Numbered from the stretch's first letter, positions 1 through 8,109 are shown. The stretch is DNA of 33,410 nucleotides from Cyanobacterium sp. T60_A2020_053 (GCA_015272165.1 JACYMF010000049.1:1-33410); one strand, 5' to 3'. Numbers and translations are program-made. The notes: generated by a model not told the origin, from the sequence alone.

Positions 1-54
1 CATGTACGGTTTTGTATGGGAGGGGAGTGAAGCGATTCACTTCTCGACCCCTAA
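1..54 (+). mobile_element. 3' end of a group II intron (domain V remainder and domain VI)
   Basis: The first bases read like the 3' strand of domain V (GTACGGTTTT). They are followed by a domain VI-like hairpin in which GGGGAGTGAA pairs with TTCACT...CCCC around a GCGA loop. A bulged A near position 47, about seven bases before the probable 3' end (near 54), fits the branch point. The rest of the intron, including any reverse transcriptase, lies outside the window. The boundary falls inside a palindromic repeat known from two other copies here. The identification rests on recalled group II intron consensus, not on a covariance search. Confidence 0.6.
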
Positions 55-55
55 T

Positions 56-110
56 AATTTATTGAACGAGATACTATTGGTTCCGTGTAATTCATTACAC
101 GGTGGGGAAG
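56..110 (-). repeat. Double-palindrome interspersed repeat, copy A (interrupted)
   Basis: Read on the minus strand, this contains the palindrome CCGTGTAATTCATTACACGG followed by GAACCAATAGTAT and the first part of GTTCAATAAATTGAAC. The same arrangement occurs at 16690-16749 and, more diverged, at 15002-15060. Here the second palindrome is cut short exactly where the group II intron end begins, which suggests the intron inserted into this repeat. Confidence 0.75.
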
Positions 111-162
111 TAGCGAAGATACAATCTTTTAATAACTAATTATATGAACCTAATATAAGCCA

Positions 163-807
163 TTACTCATTATCCATTGTCAATTGATAATTTCCCTCAC
201 TCAGCCACGCTAAATCGATTAAAGCCTGAAAAATAGCCACAGCAACATCATTACCACCTTTGGCGCTATCAATGCGAATATGGGGTAAAAAAGACTGACT
301 GAGACGGGAATTAATAATTTCTTTGCGCACCAAACCGCTATGGGTGGCAATGACTAAACTAGGTTGAAAAATGGCAGATTTTTCCGTTAACTCAAGGATA
401 GAAACCAGCGCCCGTTGACTCTGCCCGATGATATAAATAGCTTGAGGATAACCTTTGATTAAATTAACTAAAAGATTATTTTTTTGAGAAGCAAGAGGAG
501 AGACGATTTCCTCAAAAGCATAAACTAAATTACCAAAAGTATGATGTAATAAGGGTGTAAGAGCTGATTGAATAATTGGACTATCTACGACAATGGGGGT
601 GCGCGCTAAAAGCGCCCCCAACCCAGCCAGTAGCGGTTGACGAGAAAAAGCAATGATATGGCGATAATCCAAATCTCCGGTAGCATAAATAACTCGACGA
701 ATTACCTCATACTGAGCTGGAGAATAATCATTTCGACTAATTTTACGATCAATCGCTCTGAAATTTTGCGCCGTCAACCAATTCCAATCCATGGGGATAC
801 CTAACAC
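163..807 (-). CDS. cobH: Precorrin-8X methylmutase (precorrin isomerase) family protein
   Basis: The family moves the C-11 methyl group to C-12 of precorrin-8X to give hydrogenobyrinate, or does the cobalt equivalent in the anaerobic B12 route. The 214-residue length fits. Family-like segments are VIRRVIYATGDLDY (36-48), ARTPIVVDSP near 68-77, the IIGQSQRAL stretch near 126-134, and the C-terminal HIRIDSAKGGNDVAVAIFQALIDL region. The residue aligned with the catalytic His of characterised CobH (His43 of Pseudomonas denitrificans) appears to be Tyr41 here; I believe cyanobacterial homologues share this, but could not check. A second Met at residue 6 (start 792) is an equally plausible start. 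The gene lies just downstream of petN and the 46-residue membrane protein on the same strand, so co-transcription is possible. Confidence 0.82.
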   Translation of the reverse strand: MLGIPMDWNWLTAQNFRAIDRKISRNDYSPAQYEVIRRVIYATGDLDYRHIIAFSRQPLLAGLGALLARTPIVVDSPIIQSALTPLLHHTFGNLVYAFEEIVSPLASQKNNLLVNLIKGYPQAIYIIGQSQRALVSILELTEKSAIFQPSLVIATHSGLVRKEIINSRLSQSFLPHIRIDSAKGGNDVAVAIFQALIDLAWLSEGNYQLTMDNE

Positions 808-817
808 TTAAACAGAA

Positions 818-958
818 TTATAAACGCTTATCACGGTCACGGCGACGACGATCTCGCCATTCAAGGGTAGTTAAATAAAGAATACCACCACTGACGAGGA
901 CGAGGAGCGCTAAGGCTACCAAGAATAAAATATTAACAACTGGTGTAGATTCCACCAT
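818..958 (-). CDS. 46-residue single-span membrane protein next to petN
   Basis: This small reading frame encodes an N-terminal hydrophobic helix (residues about 8-30, VNILFLVALALLVLVSGGI) followed by a very basic tail with the run WRDRRRRDRDKRL. Its ATG follows the petN stop codon with no spacer (TAG-ATG), a tight arrangement that implies translational coupling. I do not recognise the family with certainty. The topology, a short helix with an arginine-rich end, resembles small accessory subunits of thylakoid complexes. That role is inference from shape and from petN next door. Confidence 0.7.
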   Translation of the reverse strand: MVESTPVVNILFLVALALLVLVSGGILYLTTLEWRDRRRRDRDKRL

Positions 959-1048
959 CTAAAAACCTTTGCGCCCCCATACTACCATAGCGATAGACCA
1001 TGTAAATAACGAAAGTACGCCCACCCAACCTAAAGTAAGAATATCCAT
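959..1048 (-). CDS. petN: Cytochrome b6-f complex subunit VIII (PetN)
   Basis: The 29-residue product [19 protein letters not shown]... ending MVVWGRKGF matches the highly conserved PetN sequence almost residue for residue. PetN is a single transmembrane helix needed for assembly and stability of the thylakoid cytochrome b6-f complex, which carries electrons from plastoquinol to plastocyanin or cytochrome c6. A purine-rich AAAGG lies about 10 bases upstream of the ATG, a weak Shine-Dalgarno. The gene lies 58 bp downstream of the ArsR-type regulator on the same strand and directly abuts the next small membrane protein gene. Confidence 0.95.
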   Translation of the reverse strand: MDILTLGWVGVLSLFTWSIAMVVWGRKGF

Positions 1049-1106
1049 TTTAATAAACCTTTGACAAATTATTTTTAATTAACTGCAAATACTATATTAT
1101 CTCAAA

Positions 1107-1469
1107 TTAGCCCTCGATTATTTTTTGTGCGAGGGTAATATTACGAAATTTTGAGGCTTGTTTTTCCATTTTTTCCGCTAAATGATTACAAACCAGATGA
1201 GACAACTCAAAAATTAAATTCTCTTCAATATAATAATAGGCTGATGTTCCCTCCGGGCGCCGATTAATAATTCCAGCTTGTAGCATAATTTTTAGATGCT
1301 TAGAAACATTGGCTTGACTGGTTTTAGTCAACTCAACTAACTCCTGCACACACTTTTCTCCCTCCCCCAAGAGATTAAGAATCTGTAAACGCATGGGATT
1401 ACTTAAAATATTAAAGTATTCTGCTACCTGTTCTAACACCTCAGGAGGCACGGAATTTAAGACCATCAT
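1107..1469 (-). CDS. ArsR/SmtB-family winged-helix transcriptional regulator
   Basis: This 120-residue protein has the ArsR fold: dimer helix at the N-terminus, helix-turn-helix SQANVSKHLKIMLQAGIINRR (51-71) and wing EGTSAYYYI (73-81). Family members repress operons and release DNA on binding metal or on thiol oxidation. Two cysteines are visible, Cys40 (in GEKCVQEL, the place of the classical alpha-3 metal site) and Cys94 (in HLVCNHL). The full CxC arsenic or zinc site of ArsR/SmtB is not present, so a two-thiol redox or persulfide switch is possible; that is inference. The ORF start chosen has two Mets; the second may be the real one. Its own targets are unknown, and petN lies directly downstream. 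Confidence 0.85.
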   Translation of the reverse strand: MMVLNSVPPEVLEQVAEYFNILSNPMRLQILNLLGEGEKCVQELVELTKTSQANVSKHLKIMLQAGIINRRPEGTSAYYYIEENLIFELSHLVCNHLAEKMEKQASKFRNITLAQKIIEG

Positions 1470-1603
1470 TAATTTTTCTCAAGACTATTATTTAACGTAT
1501 CTTATCGTTAGTTGGTTATTTATCAGAAAAATTATTAGCATTGCTTAACTTAAATATTGTGTTTCATTAGTTTTTTGGTTGGGGTGGAGGGCGCTTTTAA
1601 CAG

Positions 1604-2968
1604 TTAGTAATATTTGTCAATGGTTTGAGTAATCTTTCTTTCCATAACTTTAGCCATTTTTTGCCAAGAAAAAAATTTAGCTTGTTTTACTCCAGCTTTT
1701 ATTAAGTTATCTCTAATTTCACTATTTTCTAATTTTAGTAATGCTTCTATCATGTCGTTAATATCATTATCCTCAACATAAATTACCGCTTCTCCTCCCA
1801 CTTCAGAAAGAGAAGCATTACGAGTAGTAATAACTGGGCAACCACAAGCCATCGCCTCTAAAACAGGCATTCCAAAACCTTCATATTTAGAGGGATAAAC
1901 CAGCGCCCTTGCCCCACCATAAGCGAGTCGTAATTCATTATCACTGAGGTTTAAAGAGTGAAAAGTACAACCATAAGTATATTGTCGCCATTCATTAGGT
2001 AAATTATTTCCAGCGCCCGTTGACACTATATCAAAATCAGTTTTATTAAGCAATTTTGCAAAGGCTTTGAGAAAAAGCAGAGAATTTTTATAACCAAATA
2101 AACTACCTAATAAAAAATAAGGTTTTTGAATCCCATATTTAGCTTTAAAATCACTTATTTCTGATTCAGAGCTAGGATAAAATGAAGAACTAACACCACA
2201 ATAAGCTATCTTAATTGAGTCTAAAGATATTTGTGGAAAAAATTTATTTAAATCTTTTGCAGTATGTTGAGAAATAGCAATAAATCCAGAGGCATGATTA
2301 ATTGCTCGATGTTTTTCCTGCCACATTTGTTCTTTTAAATCATAGCCTAAAACTTCTGGAATCAGATCATAAGCAATAAAAAGAGAGGGAGTATTTAAAG
2401 GAGTTGTATAGTAACTAGAAATAAATAAATCCGCTTTTTCTTCATCACAAATCCTCTGTAATAATTGTCGATCTTTTTCTACATTATCATAACTATAGGG
2501 AGGAATATTTCGATAAGAAATACCTTTAATTTTTGGTGCAGTATTATCACGATCTAATACTAGAATATATTGAGCAAAATCAGTTTTAGCCCACTCTTTT
2601 AATAAACTACTCCATACTCTAGCAATACCTGTTTGATATAATTGAAAAAATACTGCATCAATAATTACTTTATAAGATTTTTTTGTTAAATTTTTACTAA
2701 CATAATCATTCCAGATTTGCTGATAAGCATTTTCGAGGGAATTAGTAATTAATTTACCATCAGTAAGAGGAGAAATTAACATTTTCTGCCGTAAATTTGC
2801 CCTAGCATTACTCAATAAATTAATATTTTTTGTTAAATTAATTGCCGTATTAACATACTCCTCTGGTGTCTTAGCAATCAATTTTGATAAACCAACGGCA
2901 GATAACAAACTCACCCCTACCCTTGACACATGATGTTTTCCAGAAAGCGTCACTACCGGCGCCCCCAT
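1604..2968 (-). CDS. Broken glycosyltransferase gene, 3' part: OGT C-terminal end plus GT4 domain
   Basis: Residues 1-90 (MGAPVVTLSGKHHVSRVGVS...) are not a natural N-terminus. They are the C-terminal end of the SPINDLY/OGT (GT41) catalytic region whose first part is encoded at 3108-5114. Residues from about 100 to 454 form a GT4-type (GT-B) glycosyltransferase, with the acceptor-domain start KKSYKVIIDAVFFQLYQTGI and the nucleotide-sugar site EGFGMPVLEAMACGCPV near residue 365-381. Removing the MITE and one target duplication joins Leu-Trp-Met of the upstream part to Met-Gly-Ala of this part in frame, giving an ancestral protein of about 1108 residues. The present ATG lies in the target duplication, and no ribosome binding site is obvious. 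The GT4 domain could still be made as a separate protein if transcription continues through the MITE. Confidence 0.85.
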   Translation of the reverse strand: MGAPVVTLSGKHHVSRVGVSLLSAVGLSKLIAKTPEEYVNTAINLTKNINLLSNARANLRQKMLISPLTDGKLITNSLENAYQQIWNDYVSKNLTKKSYKVIIDAVFFQLYQTGIARVWSSLLKEWAKTDFAQYILVLDRDNTAPKIKGISYRNIPPYSYDNVEKDRQLLQRICDEEKADLFISSYYTTPLNTPSLFIAYDLIPEVLGYDLKEQMWQEKHRAINHASGFIAISQHTAKDLNKFFPQISLDSIKIAYCGVSSSFYPSSESEISDFKAKYGIQKPYFLLGSLFGYKNSLLFLKAFAKLLNKTDFDIVSTGAGNNLPNEWRQYTYGCTFHSLNLSDNELRLAYGGARALVYPSKYEGFGMPVLEAMACGCPVITTRNASLSEVGGEAVIYVEDNDINDMIEALLKLENSEIRDNLIKAGVKQAKFFSWQKMAKVMERKITQTIDKYY

Positions 2969-2974
2969 CCATAG

Positions 2975-3149
2975 CAGGGCGTTTTCAAAGTCGGCATCAA
3001 AATTGATTTGTTTTTGACAAGAAGACAGGTTGACAGGGAGACAGGAGGATTTTTTACTATTAATTGATTTATTGGTAGTTAAAAACCTCTGAATTTCAGA
3101 TTATTGGCTAGTTTGAGAAACTAACATTTTTGAGAATGAAAACGCCCTG
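2975..3149. mobile_element. 175-bp MITE, copy 1, inserted in a glycosyltransferase gene
   Basis: The element starts CAGGGCGTTTTCA and ends with the inverted form TGAAAACGCCCTG, a 13-bp perfect terminal inverted repeat. It is flanked by a perfect 9-bp direct repeat, CATCCATAG (2966-2974 and 3150-3158), the target-site duplication. A second copy in opposite orientation at 9648-9822 differs at about three positions. It carries no transposase, so it must be mobilised by a related full-length element. The insertion adds 184 bp including one duplication, which shifts the reading frame of the host gene. Confidence 0.93.
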
Positions 3150-5114
3150 CATCCATAGCGCCTCACAGGTTGTTGTGGTACCATGATAAGGGTAAGTATC
3201 AAGGGCAATATCGATATTTTCGTAATAGGCAAGGTGGTTTTGATTGTCGGGAATTTTACTAACTAATCTGACTCTTTCGGCATTGATACCGTTTTCCTTG
3301 AATATTTCTAACCAATATTGGTGAGTTTCTTTATCGATATGATAATTAGTTTTGAGGATTAAGCGAGAATTTTCGACATTATTTAAAATTTTGCTCCAAT
3401 ATTGAATTAGGGGCGGATTTATTTTGGCAAAATTGTTAAATGAACCAAAAGTAATATATTTGTTCTGTAATGCTGGTAACTCTGAAACGGGGGGAGAGTT
3501 GTCAGGGGGATGATAACAGAGAAAGTGAGGTAATCTGATTAAATTTTCGCTGTGTAAGTGTTCGGTTTTGCCTTTTGGATCGGTATAATTATCAACAATG
3601 CGATAATCTATACTTTTTAATCCTGTGGTGTTAGGATAACCGATGTAATTTACTTGTATTGGGGCAGGTTTTCTACTAAATAATAACAGGCGGTGGGCGC
3701 TGGTGTGTCCTGATAAGTCAATTAATATATCGATTTCGTCTTTTTGTATCTGTTGATAAACTTCCTCATCTTCTAACTCATGTATGTCTCGCCATCCATC
3801 CACTAAGCTACGGAGACGAATTGTCGTGTCGTCTTCTTTTTCGTTATTGTAGTAGCAAAATACCTCAAATTGTTCTCGATTGTAGTTAATAAAAATTTCT
3901 TCGATGAAAAAGGCTACAGAGTGATGACGAAAATCTCCTGAGACATAACCGAGACGAATTTTTTTATCTGCTTGAGGATGGTTAGTATAAGTACTATTTT
4001 TGTTATATAAGGGTATTTCGTATAATTCTGACCATTTTTGATGCTGTTGATAAATATATTCTGGGGTGTATTCTGGGCTATAATTAAGACTGAAAATGTA
4101 ATTACTGCGCGCGTAGAGAAATTCTGGATCGATGGTGAAGGCTTGTTGATATGATTGTAATACTTCCTCCGTTTTACCTTGAGATAGTAAGATGTTACCT
4201 AGGGCAAAATGGGTTTCTTTTCTCGTTGGTTCAAAATCCAGCGCCCTCCGATAGTATTCTATAGCTTGGTTAAACTTGCCTTGTTTACTGAGAATATTAC
4301 CTAAATTGTTTAAGGCTTCGGGATAATTAGCTTTAATGTTGATGGCTTGGTGGTAGGCGCTGACGGCTTCGGTGAGTTTGTCTTGTTTTTGTAAGGCTAA
4401 ACCGAGATGATAATAGGCATCGGCAGAATGGGGATTTAATTCCAGCGCCCTTCCACTGGTTTCTTCTGCTAAAATAAAGTTTTCAATTTCTAGGTAAGCA
4501 TTGGCTAAATTAATTAAGGTTAAAGGTTGTTGAGAATTAATTGTTAAAGATTTTTGGAAACATTCAATAGCTTTTTGATGGTGTTTTTGTTTGCCATATA
4601 CTACCCCTAAATCATTATATCCTGTGGGATTTTTGCTGTTATTTTGAGTAAAAATTTCTAAGTATTTAATACTTAAATCTAACTCATTTTGTAAACCTAA
4701 TAATACTCCTAAATTTTGATAAACTTCCCACCATTGTGGTGCTAATTCAATGGTTTTTTGATAAAATTCTATGGCTTTCGATAAGTTATTTTGATCTTGA
4801 TAAACATTAGCTAAATTTTTGTAAAAAATAGCTTGATTTGGTTGACATTCAATGGCTTTTGTGACATGCAATTCTGCTGATTTAAAGTCTTTTTGTTGAG
4901 CGTAAATAATACCTAATAAGTGTAAAACATCAGGATGTTTTGAATTTATTTTTAGTAGTTGTTCAAAAATACATTTAGACTCCGCTAACTGTCCATTTTG
5001 TAGTGCATCAATGGCAGTTTGTAATTGTTGATTAAAAGTATCGCTAACTTGAGATGAATTATTAATGGAAGTGGAGTTACTAAAACCTTTTTTTTGTTTC
5101 CCTTTTTTTTTCAT
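3108..5114 (-). CDS. Broken glycosyltransferase gene, 5' part: TPR repeats plus OGT-like domain
   Basis: The 668-residue ORF begins with a basic, low-complexity stretch, then about nine tetratricopeptide repeats (roughly residues 31-335, units such as YKNLANVYQDQNNLSKAIEFYQKTIELAP). The N- and middle parts of a SPINDLY/O-GlcNAc-transferase-like GT41 domain follow (DKKIRLGYVSGDFRHHSV near 382, DILIDLSGHTSAHR, YIGYPNTTGL, HGTTTTCEALWM at 644-655). Such proteins transfer sugars to proteins; in bacteria they are often N- or O-glycosyltransferases for surface proteins. The last 13 residues are read from the MITE and end at its TAG. The catalytic C-terminus continues out of frame at 2968. Activity of the truncated protein is doubtful because the GT41 domain lacks its final 90 residues. 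Confidence 0.88.
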   Translation of the reverse strand: MKKKGKQKKGFSNSTSINNSSQVSDTFNQQLQTAIDALQNGQLAESKCIFEQLLKINSKHPDVLHLLGIIYAQQKDFKSAELHVTKAIECQPNQAIFYKNLANVYQDQNNLSKAIEFYQKTIELAPQWWEVYQNLGVLLGLQNELDLSIKYLEIFTQNNSKNPTGYNDLGVVYGKQKHHQKAIECFQKSLTINSQQPLTLINLANAYLEIENFILAEETSGRALELNPHSADAYYHLGLALQKQDKLTEAVSAYHQAINIKANYPEALNNLGNILSKQGKFNQAIEYYRRALDFEPTRKETHFALGNILLSQGKTEEVLQSYQQAFTIDPEFLYARSNYIFSLNYSPEYTPEYIYQQHQKWSELYEIPLYNKNSTYTNHPQADKKIRLGYVSGDFRHHSVAFFIEEIFINYNREQFEVFCYYNNEKEDDTTIRLRSLVDGWRDIHELEDEEVYQQIQKDEIDILIDLSGHTSAHRLLLFSRKPAPIQVNYIGYPNTTGLKSIDYRIVDNYTDPKGKTEHLHSENLIRLPHFLCYHPPDNSPPVSELPALQNKYITFGSFNNFAKINPPLIQYWSKILNNVENSRLILKTNYHIDKETHQYWLEIFKENGINAERVRLVSKIPDNQNHLAYYENIDIALDTYPYHGTTTTCEALWMQGVFILKNVSFSN

Positions 5115-5229
5115 TGAACCTCAATTTTTATGTTTTAAATTATAGATATTTTATCTTTTCAGATCAATATATAAGATTTTTATTTTCATACCTTGATTTA
5201 GCAACGCCAGAAATTTTATAGTTCATTAT

Positions 5230-5811
5230 TTAAGCATTCCAAATTGTACTTAAATCTAAAGTAAAATCTGGTAAAACATCTTCCCCACTGAGACTAAGAG
5301 GTGACATTAAAACTTCTTTTTTTTGTCCTTGACGATAAATTTCTACTTCTTTTTTATCAGGGTTAATTAACCAGCCTAATTTAACTCCATTATCTTCATA
5401 TTCTGCCATTTTTTCTTGCAAATTAAGCAATTTGTCAGAAATTGATTTTAATTCAATCACGAAATCGGGCGCTAAAGGAACAAATTTTTCTTGTTCTTTT
5501 AAACTTAATTGATTCCACCTTTTTATCGTGACAAAAGAAGCATCAGGAGAGCGATTAGCACCGTTAGGCAACTTAAATCCGCCTGAAGAATCAAATATTT
5601 TGCCTAATTTTTTAACTCGATTCCACGCAGTTAACTGATAGATTAAATCAGCATTACGATTACTTGTTATTCCTCCTGTGGGTGGCATAATAATTAGGTC
5701 TCCTTGAAAATTTCTTTCAAATCTTAAATCTTTGTGTTTTTGGCACAATTCAAAAAATTGCTCATCACTTAAAGGTATTTCTAAGGCGAGGGGCGCTGAT
5801 AAATAAACCAT
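5230..5811 (-). CDS. Uma2-family (DUF820) putative restriction endonuclease-like protein
   Basis: This 193-residue protein belongs to the Uma2 family of PD-(D/E)XK nuclease folds, which is greatly expanded in cyanobacteria and whose function is mostly unknown. Family landmarks are the substrate-side Asp in NRSPDASF (about 91-98) and PDFVIELKS (about 134-142), which supplies the E-x-K catalytic pair. GWLINPDKKEVEIYRQG near 151-167 is the typical C-terminal strand region. The length is normal. No partner gene is adjacent. A second, unrelated Uma2 gene is at 19726-20286 with a weaker catalytic motif. Confidence 0.88.
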   Translation of the reverse strand: MVYLSAPLALEIPLSDEQFFELCQKHKDLRFERNFQGDLIIMPPTGGITSNRNADLIYQLTAWNRVKKLGKIFDSSGGFKLPNGANRSPDASFVTIKRWNQLSLKEQEKFVPLAPDFVIELKSISDKLLNLQEKMAEYEDNGVKLGWLINPDKKEVEIYRQGQKKEVLMSPLSLSGEDVLPDFTLDLSTIWNA

Positions 5812-5862
5812 CTTTTTGCCACGATTAAAGTATTTTTTGGTTGCTTTTTATCATAACATGGA

Positions 5863-5896
5863 CAAAAAAAAGGGCGGATTAAATCCACCCTTTTTC
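5863..5896 (-). terminator. Rho-independent terminator, leftward
   Basis: On the minus strand GGGTGGATT-TA-AATCCGCCC forms a nine-pair stem (one G-T pair) followed by eight T residues. It lies downstream of fba, beyond the TA-flanked MITE, and before the Uma2 gene, so it probably ends the fba transcript. The MITE may have pushed it away from the fba stop codon. Confidence 0.75.
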
Positions 5897-5910
5897 TTAT
5901 TTATTGACTA

Positions 5911-6118
5911 ACTGACGTTACGCACTGATTCAAATGTTAAGTTAAGTGAGGTTTCAGGTAGCAGGTAGCAGGTTTCAGGTTTAAAACCCTCAATAGACTC
6001 TTGTACAAGAAAAAGAAATAGATCAATAAACATAAGTTTCTTGTCAATTCTTTAACCTAACACCGCGACACCCGACACCTGACACCAACAACTAATTCTA
6101 TTTTGGCGTAACATCAGT
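5911..6118. mobile_element. 208-bp MITE with TA target site (IS630/mariner-like ends)
   Basis: The left end ACTGACGTTACGC and the reverse complement of the right end, ACTGATGTTACGC, match at 12 of 13 bases. Both ends abut a TA dinucleotide (5909-5910 and 6119-6120), the target duplication made by IS630/Tc1-mariner transposases. The interior is non-coding and contains internal short repeats (AGGTTTCAGGTAGCAGG and CGACACCCGACACC). It lies between the fba stop codon and its probable terminator. Only one copy is in the window. Confidence 0.65.
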
Positions 6119-6132
6119 TACTGAGATGTGAC

Positions 6133-7206
6133 TTATACAGCAACGGCTTTTTTCGCAGATAATTCACCTTTAGCATATTTAGCAGCAAAATCATCTAAGC
6201 TAATTTGTTTAATTTTACTAGCATTGCCAGCAGTCCAGAACTGTTGATAACGATCCAAACATACTTGTTTCATATACTTCATGGAAGGCTTGAGGAAGTG
6301 ACGAGGATCGAAGTTAGAAGGGTCTTTGGCGGCTGCTTCACGGATAGCGGCGGTAATGGCTAAACGGTTATCAGTGTCAATGTTAACTTTGCGCACACCA
6401 CTCTTAATACCTTTTTGGATTTCTTCTACTGGTACACCGTAGGTTTCAGGGATGTTACCACCATATTGGTTAATCATATCTAACCATTCTTGAGGTACGG
6501 AAGAAGAACCGTGCATTACTAAGTGGGTGTTAGGTAATTTAGCGTGAATTTCTTCGATACGGCTAATGGCAAGGATTTCACCAGTGGGCTTACGAGTAAA
6601 CTTGTATGCACCGTGGCTAGTACCGATGGCAACTGCTAAAGCATCAACTTGAGTACGTTCCACAAATTCTACTGCTTCATCAGGATCGGTTAAGAGTTGA
6701 GAGTGGTCGAGTTTACCGTCAAAACCATGACCGTCTTCTGCTTCTCCCATACCAGTTTCTAAAGAGCCTAAACAGCCTAATTCACCTTCAACACTAGCTC
6801 CGACGGAGTGCGCTACTTTGACCACTTCGGCGGTAACGTTAACGTTATATTCGAAAGTTGCAGGGGTTTTGGCATCTTCCCCTAAAGAACCATCCATCAT
6901 AACGCTGGTAAAACCGTTACGAATAGCAGAGTAGCAGGTAGCAGGGCTATTACCATGATCTTGGTGCATAGCGATGGGAATATGAGGGTAGGTTTCTGCG
7001 GCAGCGAGGATTAAGTGACGTAAGAAGTTTTCCCCGGCGTAGGTACGGGCGCCCCTGGATGCTTGTAAGATAACTGGACTATCGGCTTCATTGGCCGCAT
7101 CCATGATGGAGAGAATTTGCTCAAGGTTGTTGACGTTGAAAGCTGGAATCCCGTAACCGTTTTCGGCTGCGTGATCTAATAGAAGTCTCATAGGTACTAA
7201 AGCCAT
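6133..7206 (-). CDS. fba: Class II fructose-bisphosphate aldolase (Calvin cycle and glycolysis)
   Basis: The 357-residue enzyme condenses dihydroxyacetone phosphate with glyceraldehyde-3-phosphate, or with erythrose-4-phosphate in the Calvin cycle. Zinc-site and catalytic motifs are clear: MHQDHGNS (80-87, with Asp83 and His84), [29 protein letters not shown] and [12 protein letters not shown]. The length and the extended form (Calvin-type, CbbA/FbaA) agree with cyanobacterial enzymes. A strong Shine-Dalgarno GGAGG sits 6 bases before the ATG. The GGGCGC word occurs once, in the codons for GAR. The gene seems monocistronic, with the MITE and the terminator following. Confidence 0.97.
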   Translation of the reverse strand: MALVPMRLLLDHAAENGYGIPAFNVNNLEQILSIMDAANEADSPVILQASRGARTYAGENFLRHLILAAAETYPHIPIAMHQDHGNSPATCYSAIRNGFTSVMMDGSLGEDAKTPATFEYNVNVTAEVVKVAHSVGASVEGELGCLGSLETGMGEAEDGHGFDGKLDHSQLLTDPDEAVEFVERTQVDALAVAIGTSHGAYKFTRKPTGEILAISRIEEIHAKLPNTHLVMHGSSSVPQEWLDMINQYGGNIPETYGVPVEEIQKGIKSGVRKVNIDTDNRLAITAAIREAAAKDPSNFDPRHFLKPSMKYMKQVCLDRYQQFWTAGNASKIKQISLDDFAAKYAKGELSAKKAVAV

Positions 7207-7367
7207 AAAATGCCTCCGTTAACGTTTTTTTAATAGTATTTTATTTTTTTCTATGTTAAGCATCTTAACTCATTATGGTTTTATCTTTAGATATTTTTTT
7301 ACATTTTCTATTTTTTCTTAATCACTTGACGAAATATATTCGAGTTGCTGAATCAAAAAATATTGAA

Positions 7368-8000
7368 TTACCAATGAACTTGACTGAGAACGTATTTAAG
7401 ACAGTCATAGTCATTTTTTAGTAAAATACTGAGGGTGCGTCCGGCTTTGATTAACCAAGCTCGATCTCCCCCTCTAATGCGATAAACTTCCCTTAAAGTG
7501 GCGGCTGTTAGGGATTCGATGGGAATATTACTGACTTGTAAAAGGATTCTTAGAAAATCGGGGTTTTCAGCAAAATGGCTAATTTCTTCGTTAGTACAAC
7601 TGAATACCCCTTGATGTATTTGTGGAGGGCGCGGTGGTAAGTATTGAAATATGCGCCCCAATGGGGGATTTTGACCGTTTTGCCCTTGATTAGCTGTTTC
7701 AAAGCCTACGATGGTGGCTCGAAATTCAGTTTTAAGCATGGCAAAAATTTGCGGTTGTTGTTGTTTTAATTCCGTAAGGGATAATCCCAGCGCCCTTGCC
7801 CGATGTATAGAGTCGATGGGCGCTGTCGTAACATTGGTGACAATAGCGAAAATTTTGTTTCCTGATTCTTCGTCAATAGATTTCACCCAACTACCGAAGG
7901 GAGGCATGACGGGAAAACTTAATTCTTCTGGTTCTAAACATTGTGCTAAAAATTCTGTAGTGGCTGTTTCAATTACTTCGCCGATGTGATTTGTTGTCAT
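7368..8000 (-). CDS. HAS-barrel domain protein conserved in cyanobacteria
   Basis: The 210-residue protein has an N-terminal segment GSWVKSIDEESGNKIFAIVTNV (about 36-57). This resembles the HAS barrel, the small beta-barrel found at the N-terminus of HerA helicases and F1-ATPase subunits. It continues with conserved-looking IDSIHRARALGLS and LPPRPPQIHQ stretches. No ATPase motif follows. Members are common in cyanobacteria with unknown function; a link to HerA/NurA-type DNA processing is only suggested by the domain name. The gene is alone, with fba 161 bp downstream on the same strand. No signal peptide or membrane segment is seen. Confidence 0.7.
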   Translation of the reverse strand: MTTNHIGEVIETATTEFLAQCLEPEELSFPVMPPFGSWVKSIDEESGNKIFAIVTNVTTAPIDSIHRARALGLSLTELKQQQPQIFAMLKTEFRATIVGFETANQGQNGQNPPLGRIFQYLPPRPPQIHQGVFSCTNEEISHFAENPDFLRILLQVSNIPIESLTAATLREVYRIRGGDRAWLIKAGRTLSILLKNDYDCLKYVLSQVHW

Positions 8001-8047
8001 TTATTTTCTTTGAATGTTGATATGTTTCCCCTTCGGAATAATCGACT

Positions 8048-8069
8048 AATATCAAGTTCGGATAATCAC
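8048..8069 (-). repeat. Short repeat shared with 16800-16820
   Basis: Read on the minus strand this gives GTGATTATCCGAACTTGATAT. Nearly the same word, GATCATCCGAACTTGATAT, appears on the plus strand at 16800-16818. It may be the end of an insertion sequence or a small interspersed repeat. The surrounding 8001-8109 stretch otherwise shows nothing recognisable. Confidence 0.45.
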
Positions 8070-8109
8070 TTATAAAACAAAGTCTGTCTTTTGAGTTTTC
8101 AGCAGATAT

